Source: Streptomyces vilmorinianum
GTDB taxonomy: Bacteria > Actinomycetota > Actinomycetes > Streptomycetales > Streptomycetaceae
Direction of reading: 5' to 3'
DNA length: 64,000 nt
NCBI RefSeq assembly: GCF_005517195.1
Contig: NZ_CP040244.1
Span: 1,940,001 to 2,004,000, forward strand
The translations under genes were made by a program, and so were the position numbers. The notes below the pieces were generated by a model. It made no database searches and was not told where the DNA came from. It saw only the letters and a list, made by a program, of their open reading frames with translations. Shown here piece after piece: positions 27,182-35,726 of the stretch (the first letter of the stretch is position 1; each line of letters opens with the position of its first letter).

Positions 27182-28099
27182 ATGGCCCTTGGTACCGCTT
27201 CCACCCGCTCGGACCGCGCCCGCACGGTCCGCGACATTCTCGCCTCCGGCAAGCCCTCGTACTCGTTCGAGTTCTTCGCGCCCCGGACCGAGAAGGGCGA
27301 GCGGAGCCTCTGGAACGCCCTGCGCAGGGTCGAGGCGGTCGGGCCGAGCTTCGTCTCGGTGACCTACGGGGCCGGCGGCTCCACCCGCGGCGGGACGGTC
27401 AAGGCGACCCAGAAGATCGCCGGTGACACCACGCTCACCCCGGTCGCCCACCTCACCGCCGTCGACCACTCGGTCGCCGAACTGCGCAACGTCCTCGGCC
27501 AGTACGCCGACGCCGGCATCCGGAACATGCTCGCGCTGCGCGGCGACCCGCCGGGCGACCCGCTGGGGGAGTGGGTCGAGCACCCCGAGGGCGTGCGGTA
27601 CGCCGCCGACCTGGTCCGGCTGATCAAGGAGTCCGGCGACTTCTGCGTGGGCGTCGCCGCCTTCCCCGAGATGCACCCGCGCTCCGATGACTGGGACACG
27701 GACATCCGTCACTTCGTGGACAAGTGCCGCGCGGGCGCGGACTACGCCATCACCCAGATGTTCTTCGATCCCGAGAACTATCTGCGGATGCGCGACAGCG
27801 TGGCGAAGGCCGGCTGCGACACGCCGATCATCCCCGAAGTCATGCCCGTGGTGAACGTGAAGACCCTCGACCGGCTGCCCCAGCTGAGCAACGCGCTCTT
27901 CCCCACGGATGTGAAAGAGCGCATCCTCGCCGTCAAGGACGATCCGGCCGCTGTACGCTCCATTGGCATCGAGTTCGCGACGGAGTTCTGCGCGCGTCTG
28001 CTCTCCGAGGGTGTCCCCGGACTGCACTTCATCACGCTGAACAACTCCACCGCGACGCTGGAGATCTACGAGAATCTCGGACTGCACGTGCAGTCGTGA
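27182..28099 (+). CDS. metF: 5,10-methylenetetrahydrofolate reductase
   Basis: 305 residues, the length of bacterial MetF without a regulatory domain. FAD enzyme that makes 5-methyltetrahydrofolate for methionine synthesis. Motifs: [14 protein letters not shown] with the catalytic Glu, [30 protein letters not shown] [19 protein letters not shown] and [18 protein letters not shown] box 7-12 bases before the ATG suggests a short or absent leader. Confidence 0.95.
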   Translation: MALGTASTRSDRARTVRDILASGKPSYSFEFFAPRTEKGERSLWNALRRVEAVGPSFVSVTYGAGGSTRGGTVKATQKIAGDTTLTPVAHLTAVDHSVAELRNVLGQYADAGIRNMLALRGDPPGDPLGEWVEHPEGVRYAADLVRLIKESGDFCVGVAAFPEMHPRSDDWDTDIRHFVDKCRAGADYAITQMFFDPENYLRMRDSVAKAGCDTPIIPEVMPVVNVKTLDRLPQLSNALFPTDVKERILAVKDDPAAVRSIGIEFATEFCARLLSEGVPGLHFITLNNSTATLEIYENLGLHVQS

Positions 28100-28150
28100 C
28101 CGGCGTACCCGCCCCAGACCCGCGGCGGTGGCCGTAGGAGAGGGGCGGGC

Positions 28151-28969
28151 ATGGGGTGGACGGTCCTCTACATCGCGTTCGGTGTCGTGGCGTTGTGGCT
28201 GCTGGGTGAGGTGCTCCTGCAGTACAAGGCGCGGCTGCGCTGGCGCATGCTCGCCTTCTGCGGCTTCCTCGGGGTGGTCCTGGGCGTCCTGCTGCCCTCC
28301 GTTCTGGTGATCATCGTCGGGGCGGCCGCCTTCGCCGTGGGCCAGACCTATGTGACCCTGTCCTTCCGCCGCGGCTTCTCCACCGGCTGGGCGATCGGCG
28401 GGAGCCCGGGCGCGAGCCGGCGCCGCAGGTCCGGCCCGCCGGCCGCCGAGGCCGGCCCCACCCTGGAGGTCACCGACCTCGCCTACGAGCCGGTGGAGCC
28501 CTCGCCCGCCGAGACGACCGCGGTCTACGCGCCCGAGCCGATGCCCGACGACACCGGCCAGTACGGCGTCTACGACACCTCCTACGACCACGCGCAGGCC
28601 CAGCCCGAGCCGCAGCCCGCGTACGGCGGCTACGACGGCTACACGCAGGGGTACGAGCAGCCGGCCTACCCGCAGCAGGGGTATGAGCAGCCCGCCTACG
28701 ACTACGGCACCGGCCAGCAGCAGTACGCCGCCTACTCCGACCCGTACATCGGCCCGGGCACCGACGGCCAGCAGTACACCTCGTACGACTACGGCACCGG
28801 CGGCCAGCAGCAGTACGCGGACCCCTACGCGCCCTCGTACACCTACGACACCCCGCCGGGCGGCGTGTGGGTGCCGCAGCAGCGCGACAGCGAGCAGCCC
28901 GCCGAGCATCCGCAGCAGCAGGGCCAGGAGTACTACGGCTACGGCAACGACCAGCAGTACCGGTACTGA
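28151..28969 (+). CDS. membrane protein with long Tyr/Gln-rich low-complexity tail
   Basis: 272 residues. Two membrane helices (WTVLYIAFGVVALWLLGEVL, residues 3-22; LAFCGFLGVVLGVLLPSVLV plus the following segment, about 36-63) precede a basic stretch and, from about residue 115, a tail dominated by Tyr, Gln, Gly and Pro with loose repeats (GYEQPAY, YDYGTGQQQYA, YDYGTGGQQQYAD). No enzymatic motif. Such tails often mediate self-association or serve as phosphotyrosine/interaction tracts, but that is conjecture. It is 51 bp downstream of metF on the same strand and convergent with the CrtI-like gene. Confidence 0.82.
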   Translation: MGWTVLYIAFGVVALWLLGEVLLQYKARLRWRMLAFCGFLGVVLGVLLPSVLVIIVGAAAFAVGQTYVTLSFRRGFSTGWAIGGSPGASRRRRSGPPAAEAGPTLEVTDLAYEPVEPSPAETTAVYAPEPMPDDTGQYGVYDTSYDHAQAQPEPQPAYGGYDGYTQGYEQPAYPQQGYEQPAYDYGTGQQQYAAYSDPYIGPGTDGQQYTSYDYGTGGQQQYADPYAPSYTYDTPPGGVWVPQQRDSEQPAEHPQQQGQEYYGYGNDQQYRY

Positions 28970-28984
28970 CCGCGGGACGGGCCT

Positions 28985-30397
28985 CTACCGCGAGCCGCGG
29001 AAGTCGTCGCCCTCCACGATCAGGCCCGCGACCAGCGCGCCCGACATGCCCGCGTGGGCCAGCCCGCCCCCGGGGTGGGACCAGCCGCCGGCGAAGTAGA
29101 GGCCGGGGAGCGGTGAGCGGTTGGCCGCGGGGAGGAACACGCCCCGGCCGCCCGCGAGCGCGGGGCCGGGGACCTCGGCGGTGCCCGTCTCCCGCAGGGT
29201 GTCCTCCGGGGTGCGGACCTCCTGCCGGAGCAGCCGCTCCCGGAGCCCTGGAACGGCCGACTCCGCCGCCGCGATCATCTCCTCGGCGATCTCCGCCCAG
29301 TCGTGCTCGGGGCGGAGCCGCACCGTCGCGGAGACCGTCACCGACTCGTGCGCGTCGTCGGGACGCAGCGCCGGATCGTCCGGCCGCAGCACGGTCACGG
29401 TGGGCCGGTCCCCGCTCGCGTGGACGACCGTGCGGTGCGCCGCGTCCGGCTCCCGGGCCCCGCGAAGGGCCAGACAGACCGTCATACGGCCCGTCAGGTC
29501 CCGCTCTTCTCCCAGGGCCGCCACCTGGTCCCGGTAGAGCGCGGGGACGGGCGCGCCCGCCACGACATGGTCCGCCTCGACGACCTCGCCCCCCTCCAGA
29601 AGGACGCCCGTCGCCCAGCCGTCCTTCTCCACCACCTCGACGACGGGGGTGTCGAAGACGAACTCCACCCGACGCTCCCGGCACCGCTCGTACACCGCGT
29701 CCGCGAGCGCCCGGATGCCGCCCTTCACGTACCAGGTGCCGAAGGTCTGCTCCATGTACGGCAGGACGGCGGCCGACGCGGGGGCGGTGGCCGGGTCGAA
29801 GCCGTAGGACCAGGCGTACGAGTCGAGGAGCGCCGTGAGCCGGGGGTCGCCCAGCTCCCGCGCGCCGATCTTGGCCAGCGTGTTCGTGGGGTGCCGCAGG
29901 ATCCCCGCCTTCAGGGCCGGGTACGGCTCCCGGGCGAGCGGCGAGGTGTCCGCCGGCTGCGGCTCCTCCAGGAGCGGGCGCCGCGTGCGGTCCCACGCCT
30001 CACGCGCCCGGACCAGGAAGTCGCCCCAGCGCTCGCCGGCGCCCGCGCCGAGCGCCGCGTCCAGGGCCGAAACGGTCCCCGCGCGCGAGGCGTTGGGCAG
30101 GTCCACGCGGGTGCCGTCGGCGAAGACATGGCGGCTCGCCGGGTCGACCTGCGTCAGCTCGACGCGCTCCTCCAAGGGCTGCTTGCCGGTCTTGACGAAC
30201 AGATCGCGGTAGACCGCGGGCAGGTGCAGCAGCCCGGGGCCGGTGTCGAAGGCGAACCCGTCCCACGCGAACCGGCGCACCGCACCGCCGTACGTCCCGC
30301 CGCGCTCGTACACCGTCACCCGGTGGCCCGCCACGGCCAGCCGGGCGGCCGCCGCCATGGCGCCCATGCCGGCGCCGATCACCACAATCCGTGCCAT
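28985..30397 (-). CDS. phytoene desaturase-like FAD oxidoreductase
   Basis: 470 residues from ATG at 30397. The N-terminus ARIVVIGAGMGAMAAAARLA is an FAD loop, followed by GHRVTVYERGGTYGG and FDTGPGLLHLPAVYRDL; the C-terminus has GLYFAGGWSHPGGGLAHAGM, the FAD signature shared by CrtI-type carotenoid desaturases and retinol saturases. No other carotenoid genes (crtB, crtE) are present, so the substrate may be an unrelated lipid or polyene. DUF4126 lies 35 bp upstream on the same strand. Confidence 0.85.
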   Translation of the reverse strand: MARIVVIGAGMGAMAAAARLAVAGHRVTVYERGGTYGGAVRRFAWDGFAFDTGPGLLHLPAVYRDLFVKTGKQPLEERVELTQVDPASRHVFADGTRVDLPNASRAGTVSALDAALGAGAGERWGDFLVRAREAWDRTRRPLLEEPQPADTSPLAREPYPALKAGILRHPTNTLAKIGARELGDPRLTALLDSYAWSYGFDPATAPASAAVLPYMEQTFGTWYVKGGIRALADAVYERCRERRVEFVFDTPVVEVVEKDGWATGVLLEGGEVVEADHVVAGAPVPALYRDQVAALGEERDLTGRMTVCLALRGAREPDAAHRTVVHASGDRPTVTVLRPDDPALRPDDAHESVTVSATVRLRPEHDWAEIAEEMIAAAESAVPGLRERLLRQEVRTPEDTLRETGTAEVPGPALAGGRGVFLPAANRSPLPGLYFAGGWSHPGGGLAHAGMSGALVAGLIVEGDDFRGSR

Positions 30398-30432
30398 GTC
30401 AGCGACCTTATCGGCCGCCACCGACACCCCCG

Positions 30433-31056
30433 TCAGTCGGGCGGGCCCTGGGCTGTCGCCCCGGCGGTCGCCAGCCGTCTTTCCTCGCGGCGCTGCGCCC
30501 TTCGGCGCAGGAAGCGGCGGATGCTGCGGGCGAGGAAGACCAGTATCACCAGGCCGAGCCCGAGCAGGGCCGCCGCGACGACGGCCGCCGCCACCGGGTT
30601 GAAGATCGCGAAGGTGATGATCCCGGCGACCCCGAGATCCTCGGCCAGGCTCATGGCGACGTTGGAGAACGGCTCCGGCGAGGTGTTGATCGCCATCCGC
30701 GTCCCGGCCTTGACGAAGTGGCTCAACAGCGCGGTCGAGCCGCCCACCGCGCCCGCGGCCAGCTCCGGCAGCGAACCGGACTGCCCGGCGAGCAGAGCGC
30801 CGACGACCGCGCCGGCGATCGGCCGGATCACCGTATGGGCGGAGTCCCAGACGGAGTCGACATAGGGGATCTTGTCCGCCACCGCCTCGCAGAGGAAGAG
30901 CACGCCGGCCGCGATCAGGACGTCGGTGCGCTGCAGCGACTCGGGCACCTCGTCGGTGAGGCCGGTCGCGCCGAAGATGCCGAACAGCAGGACCACCGCG
31001 TACGCGTTGATCCCGCTCGCCCAGCCGCTGGTGAAGACCAAGGGGAGTACGGACAC
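30433..31056 (-). CDS. DUF4126 membrane protein
   Basis: 207 residues from GTG at 31056. Start MSVLPLVFTSGWASGINAYA and GIFGATGLTD, then a Pro-rich helix and several hydrophobic segments (VIRPIAGAVVGALLAG; ELAAGAVGGSTALLSHFVKA; about 140-180) with a basic C-terminal tail SIRRFLRRRAQRREERR. Typical DUF4126 proteins have this small-residue-rich, channel-like pattern; no function is established. TTACGAT just upstream of the start suggests a near-leaderless transcript. Confidence 0.82.
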   Translation of the reverse strand: MSVLPLVFTSGWASGINAYAVVLLFGIFGATGLTDEVPESLQRTDVLIAAGVLFLCEAVADKIPYVDSVWDSAHTVIRPIAGAVVGALLAGQSGSLPELAAGAVGGSTALLSHFVKAGTRMAINTSPEPFSNVAMSLAEDLGVAGIITFAIFNPVAAAVVAAALLGLGLVILVFLARSIRRFLRRRAQRREERRLATAGATAQGPPD

Positions 31057-31220
31057 GCCCGTGATCGTAACCAGGCCTGAGTACCCGTACCTAGGGGACG
31101 AGATAAGTAGGTGCGCGGATAGGCCCCGACCTGCGAAGACGGAAGAGTAGGGGGCACGGAAGGGGCGCGGCTCCGCAACCGCCGACACGGGGCGGCGGAT
31201 CGGGGCCGCGCGCCTGCCGG

Positions 31221-31270
31221 TACGGGGGTGCACGGGGGCACGGGGGTGCACGGGGGTGCACGGGGGTGCG
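31221..31270. repeat. short tandem repeat, about five 8-10 bp units
   Basis: The unit CACGGGGGTG/CACGGGGGCA is repeated head to tail (TACGGGGGTG, CACGGGGG, CACGGGGGTG, CACGGGGGTG, CACGGGGGTG). It is intergenic, next to the tetR terminator. Such arrays expand and contract by slippage. Confidence 0.75.
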
Positions 31271-31272
31271 AA

Positions 31273-31321
31273 AACGCCGGACGGCGAGGCTCGGGGGGAT
31301 CGAGCCTCGCCGTCCGGCGTT
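31273..31321. terminator. 21-bp perfect hairpin after tetR
   Basis: Arms 31273-31293 and 31301-31321 (AACGCCGGACGGCG... and its exact complement) pair without mismatch over 21 bp around a 7-base loop. It lies 38 bases after the TetR-family stop on the minus strand and insulates DUF4126. No T run. Confidence 0.85.
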
Positions 31322-31358
31322 GTGCGTCTCTGCGGCCGCTGACGGCCACTGACGGCAG

Positions 31359-31967
31359 CTAACGGCCGCTCACGCGCCCGTGCAGCAGCCGGGACAGCGC
31401 GCTGTGAACGTCGTCGATCGACCGCTCCCGCTGGAAGGCCTGCCAGTCCAGGGCGGCCACCAGGACCATCCCGACCAGCGCCGCCGCGGTCAGCGGGATG
31501 TCGATCTCCTCGCTCAGCTCGCCGTCCTCGACTCCCTCGCGCAGCACGCCCTCCACCACCGCGACCGCCTGCTGACGGACCACCAGGAGGGTCGAGTTCC
31601 AGGCCCGGTTGGTGCGCCACAGCTCGGCCACGTACAGCTGGGTGAAGGCCGGATAGCGGTCGATGAAGACCAGGCCGGCCCGGATCATCGCGTCCAGCGC
31701 GTCGACCCGGCTGCCGCCCCGCTTCGCCGTCTCCTCGGCCGCCTCCCGAAGGGAGGCGGTGAGCAGTCCGACGCCGTGCCGCAGCAGCTCCTCGAAGAGC
31801 TCGGTCTTGCTCTTGAAGTTGTAGTAGACCGTGCCCTTGGCGACGCCCGCGCGCTCGGCGATCTCGTCCACCGTGGTCGCCGAGAAGCCCTGCTCGGCGA
31901 TGAGGGTGACGGCGGCCTCGTAGAGCTTCGCGCGCGTGGCCTGGCGTCTGGTGCTGCTGCTGTCCAT
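31359..31967 (-). CDS. TetR/AcrR-family regulator of the YhgE operon
   Basis: 202 residues from ATG at 31967. N-terminal helix-turn-helix: AAVTLIAEQGFSATTVDEIA then ERAGVAKGTVYYNFKSKTEL, about residues 15-55, a textbook TetR sequence. The C-terminal ligand-binding helices are not diagnostic. It is the last gene of ABC-like ATPase, YhgE and TetR, 62 bp after the YhgE stop, and a near-perfect 28-bp palindrome before the first gene is its likely target. Autoregulation is inferred from this layout. Confidence 0.92.
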   Translation of the reverse strand: MDSSSTRRQATRAKLYEAAVTLIAEQGFSATTVDEIAERAGVAKGTVYYNFKSKTELFEELLRHGVGLLTASLREAAEETAKRGGSRVDALDAMIRAGLVFIDRYPAFTQLYVAELWRTNRAWNSTLLVVRQQAVAVVEGVLREGVEDGELSEEIDIPLTAAALVGMVLVAALDWQAFQRERSIDDVHSALSRLLHGRVSGR

Positions 31968-32029
31968 GGGCTCGATTCTCACAGGTCTCGCGGGTGTCGC
32001 GGGTGGGGCGGTGGTCGCAGGAGAGGGTG

Positions 32030-34117
32030 TCACAGGGACAGGTCGGGGTGGAGCCGGTCCAGGGTCCACACCTGCTTGCGCCGGGCGGAGACGGCCGTCA
32101 GCGCCAGCGCGCCCACCGTGAACGCGGTCAGCACCGCGACCGCCTGCCAGACCGGCCCGATCCCGCCGCCCGTGATCAGCCGGCGCAGCGACTCGACCAC
32201 GTAACTCATCGGCAGGAAGGGGTGGATCGCGTTGAAGAAGCCCGGACTGGTCTGCACGGGGTACGTACCGCCCGCCGAGGTCAGCTGGAGCATGAGCACG
32301 GCGAGCACCAGGATCCGGCCCGCCGCGCCGAAGCGGGCGTTGAGCCACTGGATGATCGCGGCGAAGCAGCAGGTCACCAGCGCCAGGAAGCCGACCGTGC
32401 CGGCCGCCCTGGTCATCTGGAGCCCGAGTCCCCAGTGCAGGACGGACATCAGCGCGGCGACCTGAAGCAGCCCGATGGCCGCGACCGGCAGCCAGCCTGC
32501 CAGGGCGATCCGCCAGGCGGAGGCGCCGGCGGCGAGGGCGCGCCGGTTGAGCGGCTGGATCAGCATGTACGCCACCATCGCGCCGACCCAGAGGGACAGC
32601 GGGATGAAGTACGGGGCGAAGCCCGTGCCGTAGTTGGGCGCCTTGTGGAGCGACTGGGAGGCGAGCTCGACGGGGTCGGCCATGACCTCCGTACGCCGGT
32701 CGCGCTCGGGCTTGTCGTAGTCGGGGATCTTGGCGACGCCGTCCTTGAGGCCGGTGGCCAGCTCACCCGAGCCGTCGGCCAGCTTGAACAGACCGCCGTC
32801 GAGGTCCCCTGCGCCCTTCTTGAGCTTGCCGACACCGGTGTCGAGCGTCGCGGAACCGGTCTTGGCGCTGGTGAGGCCCGTGTGCAGCTCGTCGGCGCCC
32901 TTGGCGACCTTCTGGGCCCCGGCGTTGAGGTCGTTGATCTTCTTGACGGCGCTCTCGAGGTCCTCGTCCAGGTGCGGGGCCGCCTTGGCCAGATCGTCCG
33001 CCTTCTTCTGGAGGTCGATGAGCCGGGTGTCCAGCGTCTTCAGATCGCCCTTGCTGTCCTTGGTCAGCTCGTGCAGGTCGTCGGCGATCTTCGCCACGTC
33101 GTCGGCCGTGACCTTGGCCTCCTTGAGGGCGGGGCAGGCCTTGAGGTCCGGCAGCGGGTTGTCCACGCACTCCTGCCGGTGGATCTCCTCCAGCTTGTCG
33201 TCGGCCAGATGCGCGGCGGCGCGCGCGACCGGCGCGCGCCTGGCCAGGTCTTCCAGGTTGTGGCGGACGGCCGCGGCGGAGTGGGAGACGAGCCGGGCGG
33301 TGTCGCCGATCGACTTGCCGTTGTTCTTCAGGTACGGGCGGACCTGCGCGGCCTTCTGGTTCACCTTGTCGGCGAGCGCCTGGGTGCCGTCGGCGACCTG
33401 CCGGGAGCCGGTCTCCAGCTCGCCCGCGCCCTTGTCGAGCTTCTTCAGACCGGAGGCCAGGTCGCCACTGCCGCTCTTGGCGTCCTTCAGCCCGTCGGCC
33501 AGGTTCTTGGAGCCCTGCTTGGCCTTGTCCACGCCCTGCTTGAGGTCTCCCGCGCCCTTGGCCGCCTCGGCGGTGGCGTCGTGGATGTCCGAGAAGGAGA
33601 TGAAGATCTTGTCGAGGAAGCCGCGGGAGGACTTGGTGGAGGCGGCGGTGCGGACCTCGGAGAAGACCGTCCGGGAGATCTGCCCGACGATGTAGTTGTT
33701 GGCGTCGTTCGTGCGGACCTGCAGCGCGCCCGTCTCGGGGGAGTCGCCGGAGCTGGAGGCGATGCGGGCGCTGAAGTCGCCCGGCATGGTCAGCGAGAGG
33801 TAGTACGTCCCGTCCTCCACGCCCTTGCGGGCCTCGGCGTCGCTCACCTCGTGCCACGCGAAGACCTTGCTGTCCAGCAGGCCCTTGGTGATGTCGTCAC
33901 CGGCGTTGATCTTCTTGCCGTCGGTGGTGGCGCCCTTGTCGTCGTTGACGAGTGCGACGGGTATCCGGTCGAGCCTGCTGTACGGGTCCCAGAAGGACCA
34001 CAGGTACAGCGCGCCGTACAGCAGCGGCAGCAGCAGGATCGCGACGAGCGCGGCCCGCGGCAGCTTCCCCCTGCCGAACCGCTTCAGCTCAAGCGCGGCC
34101 AGTTTCGGCGAGCGCAT
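32030..34117 (-). CDS. YhgE/Pip family membrane protein
   Basis: 695 residues from ATG at 34117, overlapping the upstream ATPase gene by 29 bp. One N-terminal membrane helix (ALVAILLLPLLYGALYLWSF), the Pip motif IPVALVNDDKGA, then an extracytoplasmic region to about residue 470 with loose 11-residue repeats (GAGDLKQGVDK, GSKNLADGLKD, GSGDLASGLKK, GAGELETGSRQ) that predict a long helical stalk, and a Cys pair (QECVDNPLPDLKACPAL). Five or six membrane helices close the protein (FFIPLSLWVGAMVAYML to LTAFTVGALALTAV). Related proteins include phage receptor YueB and type VII secretion EsaA; a permease-like partner for the ATPase is likely. Confidence 0.88.
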   Translation of the reverse strand: MRSPKLAALELKRFGRGKLPRAALVAILLLPLLYGALYLWSFWDPYSRLDRIPVALVNDDKGATTDGKKINAGDDITKGLLDSKVFAWHEVSDAEARKGVEDGTYYLSLTMPGDFSARIASSSGDSPETGALQVRTNDANNYIVGQISRTVFSEVRTAASTKSSRGFLDKIFISFSDIHDATAEAAKGAGDLKQGVDKAKQGSKNLADGLKDAKSGSGDLASGLKKLDKGAGELETGSRQVADGTQALADKVNQKAAQVRPYLKNNGKSIGDTARLVSHSAAAVRHNLEDLARRAPVARAAAHLADDKLEEIHRQECVDNPLPDLKACPALKEAKVTADDVAKIADDLHELTKDSKGDLKTLDTRLIDLQKKADDLAKAAPHLDEDLESAVKKINDLNAGAQKVAKGADELHTGLTSAKTGSATLDTGVGKLKKGAGDLDGGLFKLADGSGELATGLKDGVAKIPDYDKPERDRRTEVMADPVELASQSLHKAPNYGTGFAPYFIPLSLWVGAMVAYMLIQPLNRRALAAGASAWRIALAGWLPVAAIGLLQVAALMSVLHWGLGLQMTRAAGTVGFLALVTCCFAAIIQWLNARFGAAGRILVLAVLMLQLTSAGGTYPVQTSPGFFNAIHPFLPMSYVVESLRRLITGGGIGPVWQAVAVLTAFTVGALALTAVSARRKQVWTLDRLHPDLSL

Positions 34118-34952
34118 CGGCTGCCCCCTCCTCGGTGGTGTCCTCTTCGTTTGCGATGTCGTCTTCGGACTCGGGCTCGGACTCGGGCTCGGGCTCAGAC
34201 TCGGGCTCGGACTCGGGCTCGGCGTCGGTTTGCGCGTCGCCGTCCGTGGTCCGGGTGGTGACGCGCAGGGCGTCCTCGGGGGCCTCGCTGCACACCGCGA
34301 GCACGGTCGTCCCGGCGTCGGCGATCGAACGAAGCAGGGCCCAGGCCTCGGCCCGGTCGGCGTCCGAGAGTTTGAGGTCGGTGTCGTCGAGCGCGAGCAG
34401 CCGGGGCCTGCCGATCAGGGCGAGGGCGACCGACAGGCGCAGGGCCTCCAGGCGCTCCAGATCCCGTACGGAGGTCCGCTCGGCCTTCGGCAGGGCGTCC
34501 AGGTCGAGCCCGGACGCCTCCAGGGCCTCCTCGATCCGGGCACGGGTGGCGGCGGCCCGCTCGGCGGGCGGACGGATCAGGGCCCGGACGGCGCCGTCGT
34601 AGCGGCGCTGGAGCAGCGCGCGCTCGCGCAGGTGCTCGGCGACGGTGAAGGCGGGGTCGAGATCGCTGACCCCGGGCACCGGGCCGAGCGCGCTGATGCG
34701 GCGCACGGCGGCCATCTTGCGGGGCAGGCGCAGCCCGGCGACCTCGGCGTGGCCCTCCTGGGGCTTCATCCGGCCGGTGAGCGCGAGCAGCAGGCAGGTG
34801 CGGCCCGAGCCGGACGGTCCCTCGATCGCCACGAGCGAGCCGGGGTCGGCCCGGAAAGCCACCTCGCGGAACGCCCAGCCGCGCGGCCCCTTCAGCCCGA
34901 ATCCGTCCGCGACGACGGCGGCGCCGTGCGGCTCCTCCGGGTTCGCTTCCAC
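34089..34952 (-). CDS. ABC-type ATPase, degenerate, with acidic Glu/Ser/Pro tail
   Basis: 287 residues from GTG at 34952. Walker A is IEGPSGSGRTCLLLAL, with Arg instead of Lys before Thr, and Walker B LLALDDTD carries Asp instead of Glu at the catalytic place. No LSGGQ signature is visible where expected (SVRDLERLEALRLSVALALI). Residues about 245-270 are the repeat EPESEPESEPEPESEPESE. Overlap with the YhgE gene implies a complex with it. ATP turnover is doubtful; it may bind nucleotide or act as a scaffold. A palindrome lies 23 bases upstream of the start. Confidence 0.82.
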   Translation of the reverse strand: MEANPEEPHGAAVVADGFGLKGPRGWAFREVAFRADPGSLVAIEGPSGSGRTCLLLALTGRMKPQEGHAEVAGLRLPRKMAAVRRISALGPVPGVSDLDPAFTVAEHLRERALLQRRYDGAVRALIRPPAERAAATRARIEEALEASGLDLDALPKAERTSVRDLERLEALRLSVALALIGRPRLLALDDTDLKLSDADRAEAWALLRSIADAGTTVLAVCSEAPEDALRVTTRTTDGDAQTDAEPESEPESEPEPESEPESEDDIANEEDTTEEGAADALAETGRA

Positions 34953-34974
34953 CGGTCCACCCCCACATTCCCCA

Positions 34975-35002
34975 TTTTTGAACTGACCAGTCAGTGCAAA
35001 AA
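34975..35002. promoter_or_regulatory. 28-bp palindrome, probable TetR operator
   Basis: TTTTTG-A-ACTGAC-CA-GTCAGT-G-CAAAAA: arms 34975-34987 and 34990-35002 match at 12 of 13 positions. Located 23 bases upstream of the ABC-like gene start; also between that operon and the divergent HEPN-type gene. Length, symmetry and position suit a TetR dimer or dimer pair encoded by 31359-31967. Confidence 0.85.
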
Positions 35003-35118
35003 CTTACCCCCGCGATGTCGATCCAGGCAAAAGGCCAGGTCAGCGTGATTGTCAGTGGGGCCCTTCACGATGGACACATACGGACACAGAGCCGTCACAC
35101 GACGACAGGAGGCTCGTC

Positions 35119-35649
35119 ATGACCAGCTCCTCCGCAGCAGCCGCACCCCGGCGCCGCGCCGCCGGCCGCCCTGCCCCCGCACTGTCCGGACCCCCGTCCG
35201 ACATCCACCCCGTGCTGCGCCGTTCCACCGCGCCGCCCGCCGCACTCGACCTGCTCGCCCAGGCCCGCGCCGGCCTCGACGAGGCCGCCGCCTTCGACGT
35301 CCCCAACGAGCGGTACGCCACCGCCCACCTCGCCGCGCTGCGCACCGCCGCGGCCGTGCTCGCCGCCCGGGGCAGGCCCGAGACCGATCCGCGCAAGCGG
35401 GCCCGGATCCGCAGCGCCTGGGAGGTGCTGCCCGAGATAGCGCCCGAGCTCACCGAGTGGAGCGCCCTGTTCGCCTCCGGAGCCGGCCGCCGGGCGCGGG
35501 CCGAGGCGGGCATACCGGGGGCGGCGAGCCGCCGGGACGCCGACGACCTGATCCGCGACGCCGCGATGTTCCTGCGCCTGGTCGAGCGGCTCCTCGTCCT
35601 CCAGCCGGTGCTGCCCCGCCAGACCGGCGCCGACGAGGTGGCGGGATGA
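35119..35649 (+). CDS. SAV_6107-type HEPN-domain protein
   Basis: 176 residues from ATG at 35119 (GACAGGAGG upstream). All-helical: LDLLAQARAGLDEAAAFDVP, NERYATAHLAALRTAAAVLA, then ELTEWSALFASGA and FLRLVERLLVLQPVL. The combination fits the actinobacterial HEPN-like family named after SAV_6107. The HEPN RNase motif RxxxxH is not evident, so it is probably not an active RNase toxin, and no MNT partner is adjacent. A disordered Ala/Pro-rich N-terminus of about 25 residues precedes the domain. Function unknown. Confidence 0.75.
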   Translation: MTSSSAAAAPRRRAAGRPAPALSGPPSDIHPVLRRSTAPPAALDLLAQARAGLDEAAAFDVPNERYATAHLAALRTAAAVLAARGRPETDPRKRARIRSAWEVLPEIAPELTEWSALFASGAGRRARAEAGIPGAASRRDADDLIRDAAMFLRLVERLLVLQPVLPRQTGADEVAG

Positions 35650-35726
35650 CGGGGAAGAACGGGGAAGCGCACCCGAGGCCATAGGGTGGGCAGCGTTCGT
35701 GCACCGTCATCGAGGAGTCAACAGCC

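Noticed and set aside
28985..31056. Carotenoid cluster
   Set aside because: Only a CrtI-like oxidoreductase is present; there is no crtB, crtE or crtY, and DUF4126 is not a known carotenoid gene.
31221..31270. CRISPR-like array
   Set aside because: Units of 8-10 bp without spacers; a simple tandem repeat.
35119..35649. HEPN toxin of a toxin-antitoxin pair
   Set aside because: No RxxxxH motif was seen and no nucleotidyltransferase antitoxin gene is adjacent.
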